DNA from: Alkalimarinus coralli
Lineage (GTDB): Bacteria > Pseudomonadota > Gammaproteobacteria > Pseudomonadales > Oleiphilaceae
DNA: 64,000 bases
Direction of reading: 5' to 3'
Assembly (NCBI RefSeq): GCF_023650515.1
Contig: NZ_CP096016.1
Coordinates: forward strand, 3,350,001 to 3,414,000
Made by a program: the position numbers and the translations under genes. Under the pieces are notes generated by a model, which did not search any database, was not told the DNA's origin, and was given only the letters and a program-made list of their open reading frames with translations. Below are positions 17,822 to 28,700 of this stretch, piece by piece; position 1 is the first letter of the stretch; each line of letters starts with the position of its first letter.

Positions 17822-18152
17822 AAAATACCTATTACGCTACAAAGTTGTATTTTTTGTACTAACCTTAAGTGAATATTGAAACTGAAAGAGTTCGCGTTAA
17901 GCCGCAGACTTTATCAAAGTACTGAATGGGGAGCCACTTATCATTCCGTAAACATTTGTGACAATTTATATACAAACTATTTCTTTCTAAAGATTCTTAA
18001 ATAAACTATAAATAATAAATGTTTATAGAATGCTTTAGAATTCTATGTTAAAAATGCACGTTAACATATTGGCTGTCACAGACTTTACTAGGCCGCCTCA
18101 TGGCCACAAAATAATACATAACGACCTTCTAAACGCTTAGGGCAGTTGGACA
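17822..18152. other. Divergent intergenic region between gshB and pilG
   Basis: AT-rich, without an ORF. It must hold promoters for the gshB run and the pil-chp run. TATAAA at 18008-18013 could be a -10 for pilG, without a good -35. ATAGAA (18025-18030) and TTCTAT (18041-18046) form a short inverted repeat with a 10-bp loop. No known operator recognised. Confidence 0.45.
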
Positions 18153-18539
18153 ATGGAAGACAATTTTGAGAACCTGAAAATCATGGTGATTGATGACAGT
18201 AAGACTATTCGTCGTACTGCGGAGACACTATTAAAGAAGGTTGGATGCACAGTAATTACCGCCACAGATGGCTTTGATGCCCTCGCAAAAATTGCGGACA
18301 CACACCCTGACATTATTTTCGTAGATATTATGATGCCTAGGTTAGATGGCTACCAGACCTGTGCTCTAATTAAGAACAACAGCGCCTTTAAAGCAACCCC
18401 TGTCATTATGCTTTCCAGTAAAGACGGGTTATTTGACAAAGCTAAAGGACGAATAGTCGGCTCGGATCAATATTTAACCAAGCCTTTTAGCAAAGACGAA
18501 CTGCTAGGTACTATAAGGACGTATATACCAGCCAGCTAG
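18153..18539 (+). CDS. pilG: Twitching motility response regulator PilG
   Basis: Single-domain CheY-like receiver of the Pil-Chp system; in P. aeruginosa PilG promotes pilus extension. 128 residues with the acidic pair in MVIDDSK, phospho-acceptor Asp in FVDIMMPRLDG, the conserved Ser in MLSSKDG and the Lys in LTKPFSKDEL. First gene of the plus-strand pilGHIJK-chpABC cluster, divergent from gshB, as in pseudomonads. Confidence 0.95.
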   Translation: MEDNFENLKIMVIDDSKTIRRTAETLLKKVGCTVITATDGFDALAKIADTHPDIIFVDIMMPRLDGYQTCALIKNNSAFKATPVIMLSSKDGLFDKAKGRIVGSDQYLTKPFSKDELLGTIRTYIPAS

Positions 18540-18654
18540 TTTTTGACTGCAACATGGTTGCAAGCAGAAACTAAAGAATTGACACATTTTTTGAGTATAC
18601 CTCAGTTACTCGAAGTTTTTTTATCTGTAGCCAGGAGATTCATCCGGGGGAATT

Positions 18655-19017
18655 ATGGCTCGCATTTTAATCGTTGATGACTCACCAACCGAAGTCAGAA
18701 AAATCTCAACTATTCTAGAAAAGCACCAGCACGAAATTATTACAGCAGACAACGGGGCTGACGGTGTAGCGACAGCCCGTGCAGAAAAGCCAGATTTGGT
18801 ACTGATGGACGTTGTTATGCCAGGCTTGAACGGTTTTCAGGCAACCAGGCAGCTAACACGAGCAGCTGAGACCGCAGAGATTCCTGTCGTCATTGTGACT
18901 ACCAAAGACCAGGAAACAGACCGTGTTTGGGGTACAAGACAAGGTGCTAAAGGCTATCTTGTTAAGCCAGTTAACGAGGACGACTTGATTAGCACCATTA
19001 ATCAACTTCTCTCATAA
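18655..19017 (+). CDS. pilH: Twitching motility response regulator PilH
   Basis: Second CheY-like receiver; in P. aeruginosa it opposes PilG, favouring pilus retraction or acting as a phosphate sink. 120 residues with ILIVDDSPTE, phospho-acceptor Asp in LMDVVMPGLNG, the Thr in IVTTKDQ and the Lys in YLVKPVNEDDL. 115 bp separate it from pilG; this gap has a TTGACA (18579-18584) but no well-placed -10. Confidence 0.95.
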   Translation: MARILIVDDSPTEVRKISTILEKHQHEIITADNGADGVATARAEKPDLVLMDVVMPGLNGFQATRQLTRAAETAEIPVVIVTTKDQETDRVWGTRQGAKGYLVKPVNEDDLISTINQLLS

Positions 19018-19037
19018 TTGATCGAGTACTACTAACC

Positions 19038-19583
19038 ATGTCTGCAAAGATAGCCCCTTTTGCCGCTCTCTCAGATATCGCTTCGAGAAGTAAATCGTTC
19101 GCAGAAGGTCTTCCTGCACAGGAAGAAGCGGTCGAACTCTGGAGCGGCATCGGTTTTACCCTGGCGGGGGAGCACTTTGTTGCCCCGATGGGGGAAGTCA
19201 CTGAAATCCTGCATATCCCTCGATACACTCAGATCCCCGGCGTTAAAAGCTGGATGCAAGGTCTTGCAAATGTCCGTGGACGTCTTTTGCCCATAATGGA
19301 TCTGGGGCAGTTTTTTGAATTATCAAAAACCTCAGTTTCCAGCAGAGACAGACGCGTACTTGTTGTTGAGCACGGAGAAGTGCTGAGCGGCCTGATCGTT
19401 GATAGCGTGTTAGGGATGCAGTACTTCGCAGTTGATGGATTTAAAGACACGGTTGAAAACGTCAACAGGTCAATGGCGCCTTTTATCAACGGTGCATATA
19501 TAAAGAATGACGAAGTTTGGAAAGTATTTAGTGCGTCTACATTCACAGAAGACCCCAAATTTCTCAGCGTTTCTCAGTGGTAG
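19038..19583 (+). CDS. pilI: CheW-like adaptor PilI
   Basis: Couples the receptor PilJ to the histidine kinase ChpA. The 181-residue protein has a CheW domain from about residue 36 (GFTLAGEHFVAPMGEVTEIL, VRGRLLPIMDLGQFF, VLVVEHGEVLSGLIVDSVLG). A helical N-terminal extension of about 35 residues precedes it. Follows pilH by 20 bp and precedes pilJ. Confidence 0.94.
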   Translation: MSAKIAPFAALSDIASRSKSFAEGLPAQEEAVELWSGIGFTLAGEHFVAPMGEVTEILHIPRYTQIPGVKSWMQGLANVRGRLLPIMDLGQFFELSKTSVSSRDRRVLVVEHGEVLSGLIVDSVLGMQYFAVDGFKDTVENVNRSMAPFINGAYIKNDEVWKVFSASTFTEDPKFLSVSQW

Positions 19584-19716
19584 TGGTCAATTTAAAGCGC
19601 TTGGCACTTTAAGATGTATTGATGACAACTAGAAATTTAAATGCGGTAACGGTGCGTTGAAAACCACCCACACTCGAAAACAACAACTTAGAACATAAGA
19701 GGCCGGGAGCCAGAAA

Positions 19717-21762
19717 ATGAAAAGTAAATCTGGAAAGTTTAATTCAGGCCAGGGCAACAACTCGCTCCTACTTGGATTGGGTGGAGTGTTGGTCGTCCTG
19801 CTGCTCTTTCTTGCATATGTATCCTTCATAATCGTAAGAGACAGTAACCACGATAAGGAATATGCAGGACACGCGAGTGATCTTCGAGTGTTATCGCAGG
19901 AGATTGCGAAAAACGCCTCTGAAGCATCTGATGGTAAGGCTGAGGCATTTGATCAGCTTAAACGATCAAGAGATGACTTCGAACGTAAGCTGAACCTCAT
20001 TATTCAAGGTAACCAGGAAACAAACCTTCCACCAAGCGAACTTGCATCTGAAACAGGTGTGGTAAAACGCTGGAACGAAGTAAAGAACAACACAGACCAA
20101 ATCCTTGCAAACCAGGATACGGTACTATCTCTGCACCTGGTTGCAGAAACCCTGAACGAAACCATTCCTCAACTGCAGGTTGAGTATGATGACGTCGTAC
20201 AAATTCTTCTGGAAGGTGAAGCACCGGCAGACCAGATTGCTGTTGCTCAGCGCCAGTCACTACTTGCAGAACGTATCGTTCGTAGTGTTAACAACGTACT
20301 TTCAGGCGATGAAGACGCTGTAATTGCGGCTGACCGTTTTGGCCGCGACGCCAAGCTATTCGGCCGCGTACTGAACGGCATGGTTGAAGGCAACAATGTA
20401 ATGGGCATCAGTCAGGTCAGTGATGAAGATGCTATTTATGGCCTCGAAGCGATTGCCGAGATGTTTGAGTTTGTTAACGAAAACGTTGATGCAATATTGG
20501 AAACATCACCTGAGCTATTCAAAGTTCGTAAAGCAGCAAACAACATTTTCGAAGATTCTCAGGCGCTACTTAAAGAAACTACATCACTATCAACCCAGTT
20601 TCAGACTCAGGCTGAATCACGAGCATTAAGCCCGACCCTCGCATACCTTATTCTGGGTGTAGTCATTATCGTCATCGTTTTGATTGGTTTGTCACTCTTC
20701 CGTGAGAGTCAGGCGCGCCTACAAACCACTACCGAACAGAACGAACAGAACCAGAACGCAATTTTGCGACTACTTGATGAACTTGCCGATCTGGCTGATG
20801 GTGACTTGACAACAGAAGCAACCGTAACCGAAGACTTCACCGGTGCGATCGCTGACTCTATCAACTTCGCAATCGACCAGATGCGCGGCCTTGTTAAGGC
20901 AATTCGTGATACCGCAGTACAGGTTGCTGCTGCGGCACAGGAAACACAGGCTACAGCAATGCATCTGGCTGATGCATCTGAGCACCAGGCTCAGGAAATT
21001 GCAGGCGCCTCTGCCGCTGTAAACGAAATGGCGGTATCTATCGACCAGGTATCTTCAAATGCTGGCGAGTCATCTGCGGTTGCGGAAAGATCGGTTGCCA
21101 TCGCGAAGAAAGGTGCCGAAGTTGTACAAAACACTATTCGAGGCATGGACACCATCCGTGAGCAGATCCAGGAAACATCCAAACGTATTAAACGTCTGGG
21201 TGAGTCTTCTCAGGAAATCGGGGACATCGTATCGCTGATCAACGACATTGCCGACCAAACCAACATTCTATCTTTGAACGCTGCAATACAGGCATCGATG
21301 GCTGGTGATGCGGGTCGAGGCTTCGCGGTTGTTGCCGACGAAGTACAGCGACTGGCAGAACGTTCTTCTGCAGCAACAAAGCAGATTGAAGCGCTGGTTA
21401 AAACCATCCAAACCGATACCAACGAAGCGGTTATATCGATGGAACACACAACCGCAGAAGTGGTTCGAGGCGCTAGACTGGCACAAGATGCGGGTGTAGC
21501 ACTGGAGGAGATCGAAAACGTATCGATGAACCTTGCAGACTTGATCCAGAATATATCTAACGCGGCTCGTCAACAGTCATCATCTGCTGGCCATATATCC
21601 AACACGATGAACGTTATCCAGGAGATTACCTCACAGACTTCCGCGGGTACTAACGCAACAGCGAAGTCGATCGGTAACCTGGCTGAAATGGCAAACCAAC
21701 TTCGAAGCTCTGTTGCTGGCTTTAATCTACCTGAAGAAGGTGAGTCTGAGACCGCAGCATAA
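19717..21762 (+). CDS. pilJ: Methyl-accepting chemotaxis protein PilJ
   Basis: Inner-membrane receptor of the Pil-Chp pathway. 681 residues: TM1 about 17-39, a helical periplasmic region of about 265 residues with PilJ-type repeats, TM2 about 307-328, a HAMP-like linker, then a cytoplasmic signalling hairpin whose tip (about 510-535) reads DIADQTNILSLNAAIQASMAG. The usual [11 protein letters not shown] is changed to LNAAIQASMAG, as in other PilJ proteins. No C-terminal CheR/CheB-tethering pentapeptide is present. Confidence 0.95.
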   Translation: MKSKSGKFNSGQGNNSLLLGLGGVLVVLLLFLAYVSFIIVRDSNHDKEYAGHASDLRVLSQEIAKNASEASDGKAEAFDQLKRSRDDFERKLNLIIQGNQETNLPPSELASETGVVKRWNEVKNNTDQILANQDTVLSLHLVAETLNETIPQLQVEYDDVVQILLEGEAPADQIAVAQRQSLLAERIVRSVNNVLSGDEDAVIAADRFGRDAKLFGRVLNGMVEGNNVMGISQVSDEDAIYGLEAIAEMFEFVNENVDAILETSPELFKVRKAANNIFEDSQALLKETTSLSTQFQTQAESRALSPTLAYLILGVVIIVIVLIGLSLFRESQARLQTTTEQNEQNQNAILRLLDELADLADGDLTTEATVTEDFTGAIADSINFAIDQMRGLVKAIRDTAVQVAAAAQETQATAMHLADASEHQAQEIAGASAAVNEMAVSIDQVSSNAGESSAVAERSVAIAKKGAEVVQNTIRGMDTIREQIQETSKRIKRLGESSQEIGDIVSLINDIADQTNILSLNAAIQASMAGDAGRGFAVVADEVQRLAERSSAATKQIEALVKTIQTDTNEAVISMEHTTAEVVRGARLAQDAGVALEEIENVSMNLADLIQNISNAARQQSSSAGHISNTMNVIQEITSQTSAGTNATAKSIGNLAEMANQLRSSVAGFNLPEEGESETAA

Positions 21763-21790
21763 AGTAGTTGGTGAGGTTTAACCCCCTGTT

Positions 21791-22690
21791 GTGAATATGA
21801 TGGCTAACTACAATAACAAGGCTCAACCGACTGGCTGGGCCTTGAAACCATTACCAGAAATGGATAATGACCAGTTTCGAAAGTGGCAAGAGCTGCTTGA
21901 AAGCCGGACAGGCATGAGCCTGCCATTAGGCCGCAAGGTCTTCTTGCAGACCAGCCTGGGTACTCGGATGCGTGAAATTGGGTGTAGTGACTATCAGGAA
22001 TATTTTGAAAAGGTTATTAGTGGTCCAGGCGGCATTATTGAATGGACCACACTGGTTGATCGGCTTACCGTCCAAGAGACTCGTTTCTACAGAGATATAG
22101 ATGCCTGTAACTTGGTAACCGATTATGTGCTTACCCGCCCAGTCGATAACCTAAAAAAATCAACGCTGGAAGTCTGGAGTGTTGGTTGCTCAACAGGAGA
22201 AGAACCTTATACCTTAGCCATGCTACTGAGTGAAAGTATGTATATGCTAGGGCTGAAGCACTATTACGGTGTTACCGGTACAGATATCAGTAAACCAGCC
22301 TTAGAAAAAGCGCGAGCCGGGATATATACCGAGCGTAAACTGGTGACAGTTGAAGATACGCAACGGGAAAAATATTTCAACAAACACGACAATGGCCAGT
22401 ACGAAGTCATACCGGCGATTAAAGATCGAGTTTGTTTTGCCAGAGTAAACATTTTAGATCTCGGCAACGCACCCATGCATGGAATGAACGTCATCTTTTG
22501 CCAAAATGTGTTGATCTATTTTCGTCGTTGGCGGCGCAAAGAGATATTAAGCAGATTGGTGGAAAGACTAGTACCGGGTGGATTACTGGTGCTAGGCCAA
22601 GGGGAAATGGTTGATTGGCATCACCCCGATTTAGATAGGGTTCCAAGCGATAACACTCTTGCGTTCATCCGACGCCCAGAAAAGAATTAG
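21791..22690 (+). CDS. pilK: CheR-type methyltransferase PilK
   Basis: SAM-dependent methyltransferase expected to methylate glutamates of PilJ. 299 residues with the CheR N-terminal helical domain, the SAM-binding motif WSVGCSTGEEPYTLAMLL, TGTDISKPALEKARAGIY, and VIFCQNVLIYF near the C-terminal third. The start is GTG at 21791 or the ATG at 21797; neither has a strong ribosome-binding site. Ends 16 bp before chpA. Confidence 0.93.
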   Translation: MNMMANYNNKAQPTGWALKPLPEMDNDQFRKWQELLESRTGMSLPLGRKVFLQTSLGTRMREIGCSDYQEYFEKVISGPGGIIEWTTLVDRLTVQETRFYRDIDACNLVTDYVLTRPVDNLKKSTLEVWSVGCSTGEEPYTLAMLLSESMYMLGLKHYYGVTGTDISKPALEKARAGIYTERKLVTVEDTQREKYFNKHDNGQYEVIPAIKDRVCFARVNILDLGNAPMHGMNVIFCQNVLIYFRRWRRKEILSRLVERLVPGGLLVLGQGEMVDWHHPDLDRVPSDNTLAFIRRPEKN

Positions 22691-22706
22691 AAATACTGGA
22701 GAAGTT

Positions 22707-25700
22707 ATGGGTAATAGCCATGACTATGTAGCACTCGACTGGGTTCGAGGCGAAATAGATGAAACACTAAATCAGGCCAGGCAGGCATTGGAAGCCTATG
22801 TGGACAATACGGAAGACACCTCCCGTATGCGTTTCTGCCTGAACTATATCCATCAGGTGCATGGCACATTGCAGATGGTCGAGTTCTATGGCGCGGCATT
22901 GCTTGCAGAGGAGATGGAAAAGCTCGCTCAGGCATTGCTCAATAATGCGGTTCCAAGCCTTCGCGAAGCCGTAGAAGTACTCATGCAGGCCGTACTACAG
23001 CTGCCCAACTACCTGGAGCACCTGCACGCAGGCCGAAAAGATCTGCCTCTAGTCATACTCCCTATTCTTAACGATTTAAGAGCATCGAGAGGAGAGCCAC
23101 TCCTTTCAGATACCTCACTGTTTACTCCTGACCTGTCAGCAGCAAGAATCCCACCCCCTCCAGGCGCAGCCCAACGCTTACAGGACGAAAAAATTGTCGC
23201 CAGCCTGCGCAAATTACGCCAGATGTTTCAGTTTTCCCTGGCAGGCGTTATTCGCGGTAATGAAGTCAAAGCCAACACCGCCTATATGGTCAAGGTATTA
23301 ACGCGGGTAGAACGACTCTGCCAAAATACCTCGCTAGGCCAGCTTTGGTCAGTGGCAATAGCCTTTATAGATGTGTTTGACGACAACTCACTAGAGCTGA
23401 CCTCTGCAACCAAAACACTACTCCGGGATTTAGATCACCAGATCAAGCGCCTTATTGATGAGAGCGTTGACGTATTGCTTCAGCCCATCCCGGAAGACCT
23501 GCTAAAACACCTTCTTTACTACATCGCCAAATCCGATACGGACACGGAAAGAGTCAACAGTATTCGCCAGCAATTTCATCTTGATCAGTCTTTGCCAAAA
23601 GATGAAGAAGTTGATGAAGAAAGACAGCGCATGCAGGGGCCAGACAAAGAAGCCATTGAATCAGTTGTTTCAGCGCTAAATGAAGAGCTGGCCAGAATTA
23701 AAGATCAACTCGATCTTTTTGTCCGAGGTGAATTCAGGGACAACGCGGATCTTGAAGAGCTATTACCAGGACTTAAGCAGGTAGCCAACACAATGGCGGT
23801 GCTGGGGCTTGGAATTCCTAGAAAAGTCATTCTGGAGCAGGTTGAGGTAATAGAGACGCTTGTTGAAGAGCGCGGTGAAGCTGAAGATAGTACCCTAATG
23901 GATATTGCAGGCGCGTTGCTCTATGTTGAAGCAACATTGACGGGGATGACCGAGGAGCATGCGCCATCACTATCAGAAAAGATCGAATCTGATATTCCTG
24001 CGGAACAAATAGGCAGCGCCCATGATGCGGTTCTCAGAGAAGCACGAAACGGGCTGGAGCAGGCTAAAACCTGTATCGTTAATTTTATCGCCTCACAGTG
24101 GGATCATAGTGAAATCGAAGGCGTTCCTGCGATTCTGGATGGACTTCGCGGCGGCTTGCAGATTATCCCGCTGACTAAAGCATCAGAGTTAATAAACTCC
24201 TGTAATCAATACATCCAGCAAGCACTGCTTTCAAAGAAACAGGTTCCCGATTGGAAGCAGTTAGACACCCTTGCAGATGCGATCACCAGCATTGAATACT
24301 ATATTGAACGCCTGACGGAAGGCGCTCAAGACAACGAGCTGATTCTCCAGGTAGCGGAAGAGAGTGTCGCTGAACTGGGCTTCCCGGCGGGCGAAACACC
24401 GACCTATCAAGAGGCCGACGACGCTGCAGAGGCTCCCGCAGAAGCGACTCAGTCTGATCTGTCCCCCGATGCGCCAGTCAAAGAGTCCGATACCGAACTG
24501 ATTGACGATGAAATTATAGAGATTTTCATCGAAGAAGCCGAAGAAGTACTGGGCACGATTTCTGAGTTTTATCCTAAATTCGTCAAGGATAACGAAGATA
24601 AAGGCGCGCTGGTCGAACTAAGAAGAGCGTTCCATACATTAAAAGGTAGTGGGCGCCTGGTTGGCGCAACCACTCTTGGTGAGCTTGCCTGGGCTGTAGA
24701 GAACATGTTGAATCGTATTCTCGATAATACGATCAGCACGTCAAAAGAGCTATTTCCTCTTTTAGACGAGGTCATTAATCACTTACCGCAGCTCGTCAAT
24801 GACTTTAAAGAGAAGCAGTCTTCTGCTGACGTCACTCATTTGATCGACCAAGCCAATCAACTGGCAGGCGTCCCCAGACCAGGCGCGGTTAAAGCTGAGT
24901 CTACTGAAGAAGATGCAATAGAAGAGCATCAAGCGTCTATTGTCGCGGATGCGGAAGTAGATGCGGAAGTAGATGCGGAAGTAGATGCAGAGCACGTTGA
25001 GCCAACAGAAGAGGTCACCGCTGAAGATGACGCGATAGACGCTGATATACAAGTTGAGCAGCCTGAAGAGCCCCCGGTAGACGTCTCCCCTGCTCCTTCA
25101 ACAAGCCCCGAACCAGCACCGATTGCCGCTAGCAGCTCAGATGAAGACGACTTAATCGACGATGAAATCATTGAAATTTTCATCGAAGAAGCAGAGGAAG
25201 TTCTAGAAACTATCGCTGAGTACTTGCCGACATACCTCAGCCAATACGAGAACAAAGAAGCCCTTACTGAGTTAAGAAGAGCATTCCACACCCTCAAAGG
25301 CAGTGGAAGAATGGTCAGCGCAACAACCGTTGGCGAGCTTGCCTGGGCTGCCGAAAACATGATGAACCGCATTATTGACGGTTCTATTGAGATGAGCCAG
25401 GATGCAGCCGCAGTATTAACCAATGCCACAGCGTTGCTGCCTGACTTGGTTGAAGATTTTAAAAACCACAACGCGCCACGACATAATGTCACTCCGATCA
25501 TTGAGCAAGCTGAAGCCCTTGCCCAAGGCGAACAGGCTGGCAGCACTGAGTCCGGCCCGGTAGCAGAAACTGACAGTAGTACTGAGATCGATACAGACAG
25601 CGGTGTCGACCCGGTTCTACTCGATATATTCAGGAGTGAAACAGATACACACCTTGATACTATCAATGAGTTTGTAGACAAAGCGGAGTCAGAAGGGGAA

Positions 25701-28700
25701 CTGCCCTTCACCGATGCGATATCTCGGGCGCTTCATACCTTAAAAGGCAGTGCAAATACCGCTGGAATAGGCCCAATAGCCAACATTATTGTTCCGGTAG
25801 AGAAGTTTGTAAAAGAAGCCAGAGCACAGAATATTCCAGCTAATCCTGCTGTTTCCGGGATGCTTCGTCAGGCAGCAGGCTACGTACGCCAAGGGATAGA
25901 GCAGCTATATAACGACCCTCAGCACCACCTTGAAGGTACGGAAGAGTTCCTCTCTCATTTGAATGAACTCAGCGAGCTAACCTTCGCAGACGTAAGCGAC
26001 AAAGAGCAAACACAAAGCATCACAACTGATCCTCAGTTGATTAATATTTTTCTTACCGAAGGCATCGATATACTTCTTGATGCGGAGTCAATTCTTGACA
26101 ATTGGCGTAGTAATCCAGTTCCAGGTGAAGAACTTGAAAAACTGGTCGGTGAGCTTAAAACGCTTAGTCAGGGCGCACAAGTTGCCGGACTGGAAGATAT
26201 ATCGGAGTTTGCGGATCTACTGGAACAGGCCTACGAGGTTATTGAGTCCGGCGATGTTGTAGCAAATGAAAACTTCCTGGAGACCATTGCTCTTGGCCAT
26301 GAAGCACTATTGAGCCTAATGGATCAGGTTGCAGCTGGCTTGGCAACACAGCCCAACAATAAGTTAATTGCGCAGATCAAAGAGCTAATTCAGCACATGG
26401 AAGCTGACAAAGCCGCTGCGGTAGAGGCTCAAGCGCAAGCAGAAGCAGAGAAATCTGTCGCAGAAGAGGCCGAAGCCCAGGCTGCGGAAGAGTTAGCGCA
26501 ACAGGAGCAAGACGCACTAAAAGAGCTGGATGAAGAGCTGGAAGAGGAAATTCCAACACTTTCAGGTTTTGAGTCTGAAGAAGAGATACCAACACTGGAG
26601 ACAGATGAAGAAGCAGAAACCGCGCTTCCACAACTCTCAGACGACGTCAGTGCCTCTCTGTTAGACCCGGAACTGGTTGAGATATTTCTCGAAGAAGCCA
26701 ACGATATCATCAATAACACTGGTGAGCTGTTGCAGCAGTGGTCAGAAGATCAATCCAACCCTGACTTACTTGTGGAGCTTCAGCGTGAGCTACACACCTT
26801 GAAAGGTGGAGCACGCCTGGCTGACATATCGTCAATTGGCGACCTATCTCATGAGTTGGAGACACTTTTTGAAGGTTTGACCGAGAACAGACTCAGCGCC
26901 GATGATAGCTTAGTGTCGCTGCTATTCAGCTGCCATGACCGCCTGGCGTCTATCATTGATGATGTAGCCTCCGGCAACAGCGGAGCCCCGGCAACCGATC
27001 TTATTTCACAGATCCAGCAGGTAATCTCAACATCGACCGAAAGCGCCATTGAGGAGCCTGAAGAAATAGAAGTCACACTACCTGAAGAAGCCTCCTCTAC
27101 CGAAAGTCTGTCTCAAGATGAACAGACCGAAGTACAGCAAGACGATATCACTGAGGCCGTTGAAGGCGAGTCACAAGCACCGATCGATCTAGACCCAGAG
27201 CTAATTGAGATATTCCTGGAGGAAGCCAGTGACATTATTGATAACTCCGGCTCACTGATACACCAGTGGCAAGAAGATCCCTCACAGCATCAGGTCGTTA
27301 ACGAGCTTCAACGAGAGTTGCACACCCTCAAGGGTGGTGCTCGTATGGCTGAAATATCGGCAATAGGTGATTTAGCACACGAACTTGAAAGTTTGTTCGA
27401 ACGCATCGTAGACGGGCAGGTTAGTACCGATAGCCATATCATTGAACTATCTCTTAAGGTACATGACCGTCTTGCTGAAATGGTTGAAGATATAGAAGCA
27501 GGCCGAGCCTGTCGCCCTGCCCCCGACCTTATCAGCCAGATAACAGCATGCATCAATGGCACAGCAGCACCGTCGATTGAAGAGCCCATTGAAGAAGTCC
27601 CTGTTCTGTCTATAGATGAACCTGAGCTATCCACTGAAGAACCCGAACTATCCATTGAGGAACCTGAACCCTCCATTGAAGAGCCCGAACAATCAGCTGA
27701 TGAAGAGAGCGAGGAAGCATTACCCGAGCCTGAACTTCAAGAGCTGGATCAAGTTGATTCAGAGGATCTAACCGAAGAAACGGCTGAGCAGTTTATTGAT
27801 GCCGTCCATGAAGAGGTCGATGAAGAAATCGATTTCAGCGATGTGCCAACGCTTGAATTGAGCGAAGATGAGGAGATCGAGTCACTGGAAGAGATTCCAA
27901 CTGATGACGAGCTACTAGGTTCAATAGACGAGATATCGCTTGAAACGGATAACCTGATCGAGCCTGCTGATGAACTGCCAGAGCTAACGAATGAGCTGCC
28001 AGAACTGACAGATGAGCTGCCTGAATTAACGATTGAAGCTGAAAGTGACGCAGATGAAATTGAAGCTATTGACCTGCCCGGACAGGACACGACAGCGACC
28101 GATATCATCAAACCAGAAGAGCAGGATGCAACACCGATTCTGGCTGAAACACTTGACCCTGAGTTAGTTGAAATTTTCCTCGAAGAGGCAAACGAAATAA
28201 TCGACAATACGGGTGAGCTTCTTCAGACCTGGCTCGAAGACATTGACGATACAAGCAATGTAAAAGAGCTTCAGCGCGAGCTTCACACTTTGAAAGGTGG
28301 GGCTCGAATGGCAGAAATTGCACCTTTGGGTGATTTGGCTCACGAGCTGGAGACACTATTCGAAGGGATCGTTGAAAACGGTTTGGTGGTAGACAACTCT
28401 ATCTCTGACCTCATGCTGGCCTGTCACGATAAGTTAGCCACAATGGTTGACCAGATAGGCAGCGGTTCAGCTATTTATCCCGCCAATGATCTTATTGCAT
28501 CGGTCATTGCATTAACTAGCGGCGAAGCGCCGGATACTGCGGTTGGCATACCTCCTGAAACCGCATCTGACGTTGAAACTGAGGTGCCGGATACTGATAT
28601 TGAGGCTGCTCAGGAAGAGGCAGAAGAGGCCAGCTCGGAACTTGCAGAAGAAACACCAGAGGTTGCAGAACAGGCGGCTGAAGAGCGCGGTTTAGAGGAC

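Noticed and set aside
24929-25711. 260-residue antisense ORF rich in Ser opposite chpA, and similar ones at 26429-26719, 27308-27676 and 27749-28207
   Set aside because: These mirror the acidic Glu/Asp codons of chpA in the opposite frame. No ribosome-binding site or family match.
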